DNA of 64,000 bases from Rhizobium leguminosarum. Lineage in GTDB: Bacteria; Pseudomonadota; Alphaproteobacteria; Rhizobiales; Rhizobiaceae. Position numbers and translations under genes: made by a program. Under the pieces are notes generated by a model. That model was not told the DNA's origin and did no database searches. It saw nothing but the letters and a program-made list of their open reading frames with translations. Below are positions 19,487 through 27,832 of the stretch, one piece after another (the stretch's first letter is position 1; each line of letters begins with the position of its first letter). The stretch spans positions 3,622,501-3,686,500 of the forward strand of contig NZ_JAGIOR010000001.1 in the NCBI RefSeq assembly GCF_017876795.1, in the 5' to 3' direction.

Positions 19487-19677
19487 GGGTATGGTCCATT
19501 TTCATAATTACAGCGCCGCTATGGCATAGGCCGACCGGCAAAAGAAAGCCCGTTTCGGCCATATGCGGTTCGCTGCCGGCCCTGTTTGCGAAAGCCTTTC
19601 TTAAGCCCACCGCAAAATTGGCGGCATATGAACTGATTTTAACTGTCAATGAAAACGTCAGCCACTAATATAAAGCC

Positions 19678-20052
19678 ATGATCACGTTCAACTTCGCAAA
19701 ACCGCTCGCCTGGCTACTGCTCGCCTTCATCCTCTTCGTCACGGTTTCGCCGATCGGGCTGAGGCCGGAAACCGTTACGACGGTCGATACCGACCGCGCG
19801 GGCGCCTATGTTCTTGTCGGCCTCGCCTTTGCGCTCGCCTATCCGAAACAGTGGAAATTGGTGGCCGTGCTGCTGATCGCTGGTACCGTCGCCATCGAAT
19901 ATCTGCAGTACCTTTCGCCGACGCGCCATCCGCGCCTGCATGATGCCGGCATCAAGGCAATGGGCGCCGCCCTCGGGCTGCTCGCCGGCTGGGTAATCAA
20001 CAGGTGGCGCGGGACCAAAGCGCCAGATGCGCTTCCTCTCGCAGAACGCTGA
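19678..20052 (+). CDS. VanZ-like membrane protein
   Basis: A 124-aa protein with three or four hydrophobic segments (about 9-27, 45-60, 62-76, 93-109). The layout W-L-L-L-A-F-I-L-F-V-T-V-S-P, then E-Y-L-Q-Y-L-S-P-T-R-H-P-R-L-H-D-A-G-I-K-A-M-G-A, fits the VanZ-like family, whose E-x2-Q and D motifs are conserved. The function in Gram-negatives is unknown. It is divergent from ilvA. Confidence 0.75.
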   Translation: MITFNFAKPLAWLLLAFILFVTVSPIGLRPETVTTVDTDRAGAYVLVGLAFALAYPKQWKLVAVLLIAGTVAIEYLQYLSPTRHPRLHDAGIKAMGAALGLLAGWVINRWRGTKAPDALPLAER

Positions 20053-20062
20053 TTATCGCAGG

Positions 20063-20194
20063 TTAGAAACCGCGCAGCTGCACGGCCCAGAAGAACAGTG
20101 GTATCGCAGCCATCGCAGTTCCCAGAACAAGCGCGACACTGGTCTTGAAGATCCGGACACGCCGAACCCTGGCCCCACTCCAATCGTAAACCAT
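20063..20194 (-). CDS. Small single-pass membrane protein, 43 aa
   Basis: Begins MVYDWSGARVRRVRIFKTSV, followed by a hydrophobic stretch of about 20 residues (L-V-L-G-T-A-M-A-A-I-P-L-F-F-W-A-V). The basic N-terminal part before the hydrophobic segment predicts N-in topology. The start at 20194 is supported by TGGGAG 9 nt upstream. The gene is convergent with the VanZ-like gene, 10 bp from its stop. No family is recognised. Confidence 0.6.
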   Translation of the reverse strand: MVYDWSGARVRRVRIFKTSVALVLGTAMAAIPLFFWAVQLRGF

Positions 20195-20603
20195 CGTCTT
20201 ACTCCCAGAAGACAACACTTACTCACCCGCCGCGGCGCAATCCTTGCACCGAAAATGCCATTGTCAAGCAACAACGCGCTTATATCCACAATATATGTGC
20301 ATATACAAACGGTATTGTGAAGATGGCCCCGGGGGCGATTGGCATCGAACCCGTATGACCGGGGCCGATAGATTGTCGCCGAGACCCGGTACACTTGATC
20401 GGCATCGAGAACGACTATGATCAGATCAATGCACTGCATACTCGATGCTCGACGGCGAGCAGGTCAATTTCCGCTCGCCGCCGTCTCGTGCGTTTCCACA
20501 TAATTCCTTCGTCGGAATCCGAATAAAATCATGCGGAAATTCGGAGATTTGCAGGGTCCTCTACGCGTCTGATGTAACCGCGCTATAGCACCACAATCAT
20601 CCA
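20195..20603. other. Intergenic, no gene seen
   Basis: I see no convincing coding frame or structured RNA. There is one GC-rich inverted segment (GGCCCCGG ... CCGGGGCC, about 20322-20366) that may act as a terminator or folded element. The leftmost part is the promoter region of the 43-aa gene. Confidence 0.3.
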
Positions 20604-20822
20604 CTAGCCGTCATAATGACCGGAGAACGCTGCTTCTGCCGACTTGACGGTGACAGCCACATTCACGCCCTTTGTTATCGTCGCGCCGGTGGCGCGAAGA
20701 TCGGTCACCACTTTCAGGCCGCCGGACTTGGGGGCCGGGAGCGGCAGTACGGTGCCGGCGTCCAGATCAGCGACCCACAGCCCGTCTTGACCTTCAACAC
20801 TAATAACAACAACTGTAGCCAT
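20604..20822 (-). CDS. 72-aa protein downstream of SARP regulator
   Basis: Starts MATVVVISVEGQDGLWVADL and ends in S-G-H-Y-D-G. No signal peptide, cysteines or membrane segment; mostly beta-type residues with many Ala/Val/Gly. The start follows AGAGGG with good spacing and lies 25 bp after the SARP gene stop, so it is probably its operon partner. The C-terminal S-G-H-Y-D-G looks like a defined tail. I do not recognise a family. Possible roles include a small regulated product or a ligand/partner of the regulator; both are guesses. Confidence 0.65.
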   Translation of the reverse strand: MATVVVISVEGQDGLWVADLDAGTVLPLPAPKSGGLKVVTDLRATGATITKGVNVAVTVKSAEAAFSGHYDG

Positions 20823-20846
20823 GTTTTGCCCTCTAACGATTGATGT

Positions 20847-22778
20847 TTAAAATCCAGCTTTCTTCAGGCCTTCACGATAAAGATCTTTATGCCATTGCTC
20901 TTTACTTGGAACTGCAGACAACCACTTGTCCACATCGAAGTCCGGATTGCCTTCACGAAACCTTCGTACGAAGATCCGCGCCTTGTCCTGATGACCCAAC
21001 ATGGCCCAACTTGCGGCGGACAACCTGTCCGCTAAATTGGGATCGGCCATCTGCCCGATATAGTCCAGCGAAGCTTCGAATTCGCCCAGGGCATAGTTTG
21101 CTCCCGCAGCAGTCCAGAAGTAGGTATCGGGACCGAGCGGGTTCAACTCGATTGCCCGCTCGATCTTTCGCAAGGCCATGGCGGGGAGCGAACAATGAAC
21201 CAACGTGTCGGCGTAGTCGGCAATCACGTCGGCGTAGTGTGGCGCAAGGCTTTCTGCCACCTCCATTGCTTCGGCGCTTTCATCAAACGCGCCCTGCAAC
21301 AGTTTGGCGACACCGAGTTCGCGATAGCCATCGGCAAAGTCCGAACGCCTCTCGGTGGCCTGCTTTGCGAAAGTCTCCGCCAATTGCAAAAGATCGATAT
21401 CACCTCGGGCCGTCAGCAACCATTCCTTGGAGTAGGTCCGCGCCATAGAACTCTGCGCCGGCGCGAAATCGGGGCTTACGCTGAGCGCGGCCTTCATTTC
21501 TTTGCGGGCGCGCCGCAGGTTCGGAAGTGTCAGCCGCGCCAGGTGCCGCCTGCCGACAAGATATCGATGGTAAGCGATCGGGTTCAGATCTTCGCGCAAC
21601 GCCTCGTGGCGCTCGATTTCGCTGGACACGGAAAGAGCGATCTGCCGGGCAACAACTCTCCTGTCTCTGGCGAGATCCATACGATCAAGGCTGAACCTTT
21701 CGGCCCAAACAATTTGATTCTGATCGAAAAAGATCAGTTGGGCGAATAGGGTCACTTCATCGCCGCTATTGTTGATCCGGGTGTCGAGGATATAGTTGAC
21801 GCGATGGCGTTCAAAGAAGGCCTTCTGCGTCTCCACCTGGTGACCGATCTGAACCGCCGAATATGGGGCTATGACCTCCAGGCTGTTGAAGACGCAAAAT
21901 CCGATTGTGATATCCTCCACCAAAGACGCGGCTAGAAAACCAGCTTGCGGCCGAACGGATTGGTTCCTGGGCGGAAGCAGCACCAAGCGGGGAATGGCAA
22001 TGCGGGTGTCTTCAAGCTCGAGGGGAAGAGCCGCCTCGAGTTTCGCTTTTGACGACACGGATGCCGGACGGAGAGATTTTGCGTCACCGTCATCGTATCC
22101 GGTGCGCGCGGCGATACCTCTCGACGTGGAACTGCGCCGCTGCTCGAAATAGTTCCGAAGAGATTCAACTTCCTCTTCCGCATTGAATATCCGTATGAGC
22201 AATTGCAGCGTTTCCGGATCCTTCGGCTCCGTCCGAAACAAGATAACCGCGGCCTTCCTCAGAAGTTCAGATTCCTTTCGCGACTGGGCCAATCGGGACG
22301 CCGTTCTCAATGTATTTGCGAGAAGCTCGATATGATAGTTTTCCCGTTCAGCAAGCCACCGCTGAAACGGACGGCTATGGCTGTGAACCGGCCCCAGAAA
22401 AGGCTGGTTCATCAGCTTCACCAGCTGTCTCAATCGGGAGAACGGCTCAACCTCGTCCTCCTTGTCCGACAGCAGCATGTCGGAAGACAGAGACGCCTGG
22501 TCGAGGGTGAGCATGTTGCCCTGAGATGAAAGGATGTTTACCCCGAGATCGATTTGACGGGCCTTAATTCGCGAAATCACCTTGCGTAAAGTCGAAAGTG
22601 CAACGTCCCTGTCGGCCTCGCCCCATAGAAAGCGAGCCAAGGTCGTTCGATCCGCCGAAGCTTGATCGGTTGTGAACAAATACGCGAGAAGCAGCAGGCC
22701 TTTCTCGGGAAACGCGACCGCATTCCCATCCCCGTCAATGAGCTGCAACGTTCCGAAGGTCTTCAGAACAAAATCCAT
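20847..22778 (-). CDS. SARP-type transcriptional regulator with TPR domain
   Basis: 643 aa. Residues 1-100 resemble the winged-helix DNA-binding domain of SARP/OmpR-type activators (F-G-T-L-Q-L-I-D-G-D-G, then L-L-L-A-Y-L-F, L-W-G-E-A-D-R-D-V-A-L-S-T-L-R-K-V-I-S-R-I). It is followed by a BTAD-like helical region (about 130-220). The middle (about 270-400) resembles the adenylate-cyclase-associated segment that computes 'V-D-Y-I-L-D-T-R-I' type strands. The C-terminus (about 410-620) contains TPR-like helices (A-P-A-Q-S-S-M-A, G-Y-R-E-L-G-V-A-K-L-L-Q-G, I-E-L-N-P-L-G-P-D-T-Y-F-W). It resembles CadC/HilA-like one-component regulators but is soluble. The target is unknown; the 72-aa gene downstream is the obvious candidate. 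Confidence 0.8.
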   Translation of the reverse strand: MDFVLKTFGTLQLIDGDGNAVAFPEKGLLLLAYLFTTDQASADRTTLARFLWGEADRDVALSTLRKVISRIKARQIDLGVNILSSQGNMLTLDQASLSSDMLLSDKEDEVEPFSRLRQLVKLMNQPFLGPVHSHSRPFQRWLAERENYHIELLANTLRTASRLAQSRKESELLRKAAVILFRTEPKDPETLQLLIRIFNAEEEVESLRNYFEQRRSSTSRGIAARTGYDDGDAKSLRPASVSSKAKLEAALPLELEDTRIAIPRLVLLPPRNQSVRPQAGFLAASLVEDITIGFCVFNSLEVIAPYSAVQIGHQVETQKAFFERHRVNYILDTRINNSGDEVTLFAQLIFFDQNQIVWAERFSLDRMDLARDRRVVARQIALSVSSEIERHEALREDLNPIAYHRYLVGRRHLARLTLPNLRRARKEMKAALSVSPDFAPAQSSMARTYSKEWLLTARGDIDLLQLAETFAKQATERRSDFADGYRELGVAKLLQGAFDESAEAMEVAESLAPHYADVIADYADTLVHCSLPAMALRKIERAIELNPLGPDTYFWTAAGANYALGEFEASLDYIGQMADPNLADRLSAASWAMLGHQDKARIFVRRFREGNPDFDVDKWLSAVPSKEQWHKDLYREGLKKAGF

Positions 22779-23263
22779 TTTGCCCTTTAGTCACCACATG
22801 TCCGGCGTTCACAATGAAAAGTGAAGTGCACGTATTGCACAGTAGAAATCGCAAACACTACCCCTGCCGGTACTTTGTCGCAATGTCCTGCGAAATTCAA
22901 CAAGCTTGTGCCGCAGGGGTTGTTCCAAGTTTTCTACGCTGACCGGCATGAAGTTTCGCAAACGATCGTCGCGCCTTCGCATACCGGCAAGGTAAATCTG
23001 AACCTTCGTGCCGTTCGTTGCTTTTCAAAGCTGTAATCAGCAGGCCGAATCGGCGCTTTATTCCGGAATTCTGCTGGACATTCGAAGCGACCAGCGTTTT
23101 GGAACGCGCTGTTCCCAACGCCCATTATCCGACCCTCATCTCTCCAAGCCGATATAAAATCCTGGAGGGTGATTGAGGTCTCCAGACTTTGAAACGGAAT
23201 CGCATGCCAACCCCTGAATATCGGTTGAGAAAACCGTCTCTCTTTGTTAGCAGGAAGAACCAC
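22779..23263. other. Intergenic between SARP gene and tRNA-Leu
   Basis: No credible gene; short frames here lack ribosome sites. The left 60 bp should hold the SARP promoter. The stretch just before 23264 should hold the tRNA promoter. Confidence 0.3.
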
Positions 23264-23553
23264 GCGGACGTGGTGGAATTGGTAGACACAAGGGACTTAA
23301 AACAAAATTGAGTGCACTGGCGGAAACGCCTGATGTAGAACTGCTCAAAGTCGGGGAAACCTGTCAGATGGCAATCCCGAGCCAAGCCCCGCAAGGGGAA
23401 GGTGTAGAGACTAGACGGGCAGCACCTAAGGCAGACGCTAGGGTGAAGGTATAGTCCAGACCACAAACGCCGGAAGGCGGCGGCGAAAGCCGTAGCTGGT
23501 AAGAAAATCCCTCGGCCTAGGCTTTGCGGGTTCGACCCCCGCCGTCCGCACCA
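23264..23553 (+). tRNA. tRNA-Leu(UAA), split by a group I intron
   Basis: Acceptor stem GCGGACG pairs with CGTCCGC at 23543-23549, followed by discriminator A and an encoded CCA (23551-23553). The D-arm GTGGTGGAATTGGTAGACAC and the T-arm GCGGGTTCGACCCCCGC are present, plus a long class II variable arm after the anticodon stem. After removing 23299-23503 the anticodon arm is AGGGA-CTTAAAA-TCCCT, anticodon UAA. The mature tRNA would be 85 nt including CCA. Without the intron call, the gene would be missed or misread by simple tRNA searches. Confidence 0.95.
23299..23503 (+). other. Group I intron in the tRNA-Leu anticodon loop
   Basis: 205 nt inserted between U34 and A35. The last exon base is U (23298) and the last intron base is G (23503), as required. 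The exon end ACUU can pair with intron GAGU (U-G wobble at the splice site) as P1. Core elements in order: Q-like AATCCCGAGCC, R-like GTGTAGAGACTAGACGG, and S-like AAGGTATAGTCC. These are the strand segments that form P3, P4, P6 and P7. It resembles the short IC3-type introns of cyanobacterial and plastid tRNA-Leu(UAA). There is no open reading frame, so no homing endonuclease. Self-splicing is expected from structure but not shown. Confidence 0.92.
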
Positions 23554-23676
23554 CCAACAAACAGTCATGCCCCGTTTTGCTGGCAGCGCCGACGATGATC
23601 GGGCTGTATTTCCCATCAAAAGGAAAAGGCGCCGCAAGCTTACGCTCGCCGCGCCCTCATGATTTCGCGTCAAAGA

Positions 23677-24273
23677 TCAAGCGAGCTTGGCGGCAAGCTT
23701 GGCGACATGGGCGCCTTGGTATTTCGCGCCTTCGAGTTCGATCTCGGAAGGCTGGCGTGAGCCGTCGCCGTTGGTGATGGTGGAGGCGCCGTAGGGCGAG
23801 CCGCCCTTGACTTCCTCGGTGCCCATCTGGCCCTGGAAGGCGTAAGGCAGGCCGGCAACGACCATGCCCTGGTGCAGGAAGGTCGGGATGAAGCCGAGGA
23901 TAGTCGATTCCTGGCCGCCGTGCTGGGTCGCCGACGAGGTGAAGACCGAACCGAGCTTGCCGACCAGCTTGCCGGCGAACCAGAGGCCGCCCGTCTGATC
24001 CCAGAAATTGCGCATCTGCGAGGCGACCGTGCCGAAGCGGGTGCCGGCGCCGACGATGATCGCGTCATAGTCCGCCAGTTCGTCGACGGTGGCGATCGGA
24101 GCGGCCTGGTCGACCTTATAGTAGGAAGCCTTGGCAACCTCTTCCGGAACCAGTTCCGGAACGCGCTTGACGGTGACGTCGGCACCGGCCGACTTGGCGC
24201 CTTCGGCAACCGCATAGGCCATGGTTTCGATATGGCCGTAAGCCGAATAATAAAGGACGAGAACTTTCGCCAT
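23677..24273 (-). CDS. wrbA: NAD(P)H:quinone oxidoreductase, WrbA type
   Basis: A flavodoxin-like FMN enzyme that reduces quinones to hydroquinones without semiquinone release. FMN phosphate loop [10 protein letters not shown] at residues 8-17; P-T-R-F-G-like G-A-G-T-R-F-G-T-V near 78; [14 protein letters not shown] near 112; and the conserved P-Y-G-A-S-T-I near 165. 198 aa, the usual length. It stands alone, upstream of a large palindrome and a 48-bp repeat. Confidence 0.93.
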   Translation of the reverse strand: MAKVLVLYYSAYGHIETMAYAVAEGAKSAGADVTVKRVPELVPEEVAKASYYKVDQAAPIATVDELADYDAIIVGAGTRFGTVASQMRNFWDQTGGLWFAGKLVGKLGSVFTSSATQHGGQESTILGFIPTFLHQGMVVAGLPYAFQGQMGTEEVKGGSPYGASTITNGDGSRQPSEIELEGAKYQGAHVAKLAAKLA

Positions 24274-24434
24274 CTTCTGTCTTCCTTCAAGCAGTGGGTT
24301 GAATTTCGTGATCGAGAGGATTTCTATCAGCGCGTATTTTCCGATACAGCCCCGCCTTGAAGAACTCAGTGTTCAACGCCCGTAGACGACAATTCACTTG
24401 CGCTTCTCATTCCGGCTGGAATGAACGCACCTGC

Positions 24435-24488
24435 TAGAACCGGATTCAGATTTTGGGCCGGTCGACCCAAAATCTGAATCCGGTTCTA
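24435..24488. repeat. 54-bp palindrome with 23-bp perfect arms
   Basis: Left arm 24435-24457 (starts TAGAACCGGATTC) and right arm 24466-24488 are perfect complements around the 8-nt centre CCGGTCGA. As RNA it would form a very stable hairpin on either strand. It lies only 14 bp from a second palindromic repeat, in the spacer between wrbA and the next gene. It could be a terminator-like or mobile palindromic repeat; no second copy is in the window. Confidence 0.85.
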
Positions 24489-24501
24489 AATTAAATAGTA
24501 A

Positions 24502-24549
24502 GAGCATGATGTCGTCCGAAAACCGCTTACACTTTTCGGCATCATGCTC
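24502..24549. repeat. 48-bp palindromic intergenic repeat, copy 2
   Basis: Same element as 15443-15490, in the same orientation, differing by a single G/T change near the 5' arm. It lies 63 bp before the start of the next gene and may be in its leader. Confidence 0.85.
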
Positions 24550-24612
24550 GGCTGTTTGCAAAGCGGCCGAAGGGCGCTACCTATTCACCAGCCTCACTTC
24601 ACGGAACATCCC

Positions 24613-25389
24613 ATGAGCCATGCCATCGTCGTCACCGCCGCCATGCTCGCCATCGGCGACGAACTTCTTTCCGGCCGCACTAAGGACAAGAATATCGGCC
24701 ATCTCGCCGACCTGCTCACCCTTTCCGGCATCGACCTCAAGGAGGTGCGCATCGTCGCCGACGACGAGGAGGCGATCGTCGAGGCGCTGAATGCGCTTCG
24801 CGCCCGATATGATTACGTCTTCACGTCAGGCGGCATCGGGCCGACGCATGACGACATCACCGCCGATGCCATTTCCAAGGCGTTCGGCGTGCCCTGCGAA
24901 TATGATGACGAGGCGATGACGCTGCTTGCCGATATGTACCGTCGCCGCGAGATGGAATTCACCGAGGCGCGCCAGCGCATGGCGCGCATGCCGCGCGGAT
25001 CTGTCCATATCGCCAATCCGGTGTCGACCGCCCCCGGGTTTATCATCGGCAATGTCCATGTAATGGCCGGCGTGCCGCAGGTCTTCCAGGCAATGGTCGA
25101 CAATGTGCTGCCGACGCTTCGAACCGGCACGCCGGTGCTCTCGCTCGCCATCGCCTGCCCTTACGGCGAAGGCGAGATCGGCACGCCCCTGACTGCGATC
25201 CAGAAAGCCCATCCGGAAACCAGCATCGGTTCCTATCCCCGATATATCGGCCAGAAATTCTCGACCGAGATCGTCGTTCGCGGGCGCTCGCAGGCGGCAA
25301 TCGATGCGGCCGGCGCCGAGGTGCACGCCATGATTGACGCCATCCGCCAGCGAAAGGACATCGCCGAAAACCATTCCGCCGAGGCTTGA
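24613..25389 (+). CDS. Molybdopterin-binding (CinA N-terminal/MoaB-like) protein
   Basis: 258 aa. The N-terminal MoCF_biosynth/MPT-binding domain shows A-M-L-A-I-G-D-E-L-L-S-G-R-T-x-D-K-N and the conserved T-S-G-G-I-G-P-T-H-D-D-I-T loop near residue 80. The C-terminal part lacks the CinA amidase (PncC) domain, so it is the short form annotated as a molybdopterin-binding protein or competence/damage-inducible protein A N-domain. The true substrate is not known. I start at MSHAIVVTAAM (24613). Confidence 0.88.
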   Translation: MSHAIVVTAAMLAIGDELLSGRTKDKNIGHLADLLTLSGIDLKEVRIVADDEEAIVEALNALRARYDYVFTSGGIGPTHDDITADAISKAFGVPCEYDDEAMTLLADMYRRREMEFTEARQRMARMPRGSVHIANPVSTAPGFIIGNVHVMAGVPQVFQAMVDNVLPTLRTGTPVLSLAIACPYGEGEIGTPLTAIQKAHPETSIGSYPRYIGQKFSTEIVVRGRSQAAIDAAGAEVHAMIDAIRQRKDIAENHSAEA

Positions 25390-25497
25390 GGACAATGCCG
25401 AAACCGGGGACCAAACTTGATCCCCGTCAAGGAACGGAAAAACGGTCCGGTGCATTCCTTCCCTCGCGCACGCCATTTCAGCGCAAGGAGAATTGAT

Positions 25498-26340
25498 ATG
25501 TCTTACAAAACCATTCTCGCCATTCTCGATACAGCGGACGATAGCAGCGCGGTTGCCGATTTCGCCTTTGCCTTCGCCGCCGAAAGCGGCGCTCATGTCA
25601 TCGGCCTGCACGCCGAAATCATCTCCGCCGTGCCGCTGGTGGCGCCGATGGAAATCCCCGATCCCGTCGCCCTGCAGGCGCTGCAGGACATGGCACATAG
25701 CGAAACGATCGCGGTCGAGCGGATCTTTCGCGCCAAGGCGGAAGCATCAGGCGGCTCCTCCGAATGGCGCAGCTTTGCCACCTCCACCGGTTATGGCTCC
25801 GCACCGCTGATCGAAAGTGCGCGCAGCGCCGATCTGCTGATCGCCTCACAGGCCGACCCAGCAAAACGCTCCGACAGCCATGTCGACGTCGACAGCTTCC
25901 TGTTTGAAACCGGCCGGCCGGTGCTGATTATCCCCTACATCATCCGCCAGCCGAAGCCGATCAAACGCGTGTTGATCGCCTGGAACGGCTCGAAGGAGGC
26001 GGCGCGCGCCACTTTCGACGCGCTGCCGATCCTGAAGGCGGCCGACGAGGTGGAGATCTTTTCGGTCGATCCGGCCGACACGGCGCTGCAATCGCCGCTG
26101 ACGCCAGGCGCCGAGATCGCCGCGACACTCGCCCGCCACGGCGTAAAGACGACGCTTGCGACGGCCCGAAGCGTCGACAAAAACACCTCGCATGTCATCG
26201 AGAACCGGCTTTCGGACGACAGCATCGATCTTCTCGTCATGGGCGCCTATACGCATTCCTGGCTCTGGCAGATGATTTTCGGCGGCACGACGAAGACCTT
26301 GCTGCAATCGATGACGGCGCTGACGCTGTTGTCGCGTTGA
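25498..26340 (+). CDS. Universal stress protein, tandem UspA type
   Basis: 280 aa with two Usp-like domains. The first begins Y-K-T-I-L-A-I-L-D-T-A (about 3-13). The second begins near residue 157 (I-K-R-V-L-I-A-W-N-G-S-K-E-A-A-R-A) and ends with the nucleotide-binding motif M-G-A-Y-T-H-S-W-L-W-Q-M-I-F-G-G-T-T-K, a G-x2-x9-G-x(S/T) variant. The start at 25498 follows AAGGAG. Role: stress survival, ligand unknown. Confidence 0.85.
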   Translation: MSYKTILAILDTADDSSAVADFAFAFAAESGAHVIGLHAEIISAVPLVAPMEIPDPVALQALQDMAHSETIAVERIFRAKAEASGGSSEWRSFATSTGYGSAPLIESARSADLLIASQADPAKRSDSHVDVDSFLFETGRPVLIIPYIIRQPKPIKRVLIAWNGSKEAARATFDALPILKAADEVEIFSVDPADTALQSPLTPGAEIAATLARHGVKTTLATARSVDKNTSHVIENRLSDDSIDLLVMGAYTHSWLWQMIFGGTTKTLLQSMTALTLLSR

Positions 26341-26557
26341 TATTTGCCGCGATCATCGGCGCTCTTGCCTTTTGCCGGCAAATTCCGTTAATTGCGGCGA
26401 CCAATGACGGCTTCGAGCCGCGGCCACAACTCGCGCAGTGCTGCTCGCGATCTCGCGCAGTTCCGACTGCGCGATTTGCGTTTTGCCAATCGCCGCCTCG
26501 AGCTCGTCCGGTCGCCGGCAAACGGCGTGTTGTTTTTTCATGCCGCGGAGCACCCCG

Positions 26558-27052
26558 ATGTCCCTTCCCGATAAAGCCTTTCCCGTTTCCTGGGATCAGT
26601 TCCACCGTGATGCGCGCGCCCTGGCCTGGCGGCTTGCCGGCCTCGACCAGACTTTCAAGGCGATCGTCTGCATCACCCGCGGCGGCCTCGTCCCGGCCGC
26701 GATCATCTCACGCGAACTGAACATCCGGCTGATCGAGACCGTCTGCGTCGCCTCCTATCATGACTACGTCAACCAGGGCGACATGACCCTGCTCAAGGGA
26801 ATAGCGCCCGAGCTTCAGGAAAATGGCGGCGAAGGCGTGCTCGTCGTCGACGATCTGACGGATACCGGCAAGACCGCCGTCCAGGTGCGCACCATGTTGC
26901 CGAGGGCACATTTCGCCTGCGTCTATGCCAAGCCGAAGGGTGTTCCCACCATCGATACCTTCATCACCGAAGTGAGCCAGGATACCTGGATCTACTTCCC
27001 TTGGGACATGGGCTTCACCTACCAGGAGCCGATCGCCAAGGGCCCGCGCTGA
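26558..27052 (+). CDS. gpt: Xanthine phosphoribosyltransferase
   Basis: Salvages xanthine and guanine with PRPP to XMP/GMP. The PRPP signature [13 protein letters not shown] near residue 92 and the [10 protein letters not shown] loop near 33 are clear. 164 aa from the ATG at 26558 ([16 protein letters not shown]), close to the size of E. coli Gpt. GGAG lies 8 nt upstream. A longer in-frame extension upstream (to 26438) is not supported by family length. Confidence 0.93.
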   Translation: MSLPDKAFPVSWDQFHRDARALAWRLAGLDQTFKAIVCITRGGLVPAAIISRELNIRLIETVCVASYHDYVNQGDMTLLKGIAPELQENGGEGVLVVDDLTDTGKTAVQVRTMLPRAHFACVYAKPKGVPTIDTFITEVSQDTWIYFPWDMGFTYQEPIAKGPR

Positions 27053-27242
27053 TCGCCGATCAGAGCGCGCGATCCTCGTATTTACCACTTGAAATTGTTC
27101 CAGATTTTGTCCGCCGGGTCTCGTGAATCCGCTATCGGGTTTCGCACATCTATTTTACCTTATGCTCACATACTAAATGGCGTGCGAATCGTCTCAAATT
27201 GCGCTTAAAGCGTGCAGCGACGATACGGTATAGGGAAGTAAC

Positions 27243-27832
27243 ATGGCGCGGTGGATGCATAGAGGAGCGGCTGTAACCCTTGGGTTGGCGTCCTTTCTGT
27301 TTCCGCTGGCGCCTGCCCGCGCCGAGCCTGCCTATATTGCCCTGGTGCGCGAGTATGTCGAGACGCGGATCCGGCCGATGGTGGAAACGCCGCTGGTGCT
27401 GAAAGCCATCGCCGAACAGAATGCGCAGTTCGGCGATGTCAGCGAAATGGATATGCGGGTGCTCGACGAGACCTACCGGTCGGAGGTCGACCAGCACCAT
27501 CTGCAGATGGTCAAGCTGCTGCTCGACAAATCCGTGTCGCAATACCTGAAAACCAGGCAAGACGCCTCGCAGGGGGCGATCGTCGAATTTTTCGTCACCG
27601 ACAGTCACGGGCTGAACGTCGGGCAAAGCACCATCACCACCGACTACTGGCAGGGCGACGAGGAGAAATACCTCAGAACCTTCGCCAACGGCTCCCGCGA
27701 GATCTTCATCGACCGAGCGGAACGCAACGAATCCACCCAGATGCTCCAACCCAGGCGAGCTTCGTCGTCATGGACGAAGAGGACAGACCGATCGGCGTCG
27801 CGACCGTCACCATCGCCATCGAGGCGCTCTGA
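27243..27832 (+). pseudogene. Exported PDC-sensor-like protein, frameshifted
   Basis: The frame starts with a signal peptide (M-A-R-W-M-H-R-G then hydrophobic, A-R-A-E-P-A). It then encodes a PDC/Cache-like sensor fold (Y-V-E-T-R-I-R-P-M, F-V-T-D-S-H-G, D-Y-W-Q-G-D-E-E-K-Y). After E-S-T-Q-M-L-Q (27749) the frame turns into unrelated Arg/Ser-rich residues. The +1 frame instead continues naturally as Q-A-S-F-V-V-M-D-E-E-D-R-P-I-G-V-A-T-V-T-I and stops at 27832. Adding one base near 27748-27752 (a CAACCC tract) restores a 196-aa protein. It is either a real inactivating 1-nt deletion or a sequencing error. Confidence 0.8.

Noticed and set aside
22821..23036. 71-codon frame upstream of the SARP gene
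   Set aside because: GTG start, no ribosome site, lies in the divergent promoter area.
23264..23553. tRNA-Leu as an integration site for a genomic island
   Set aside because: I found no second copy of the tRNA 3' end in the window and no integrase gene.
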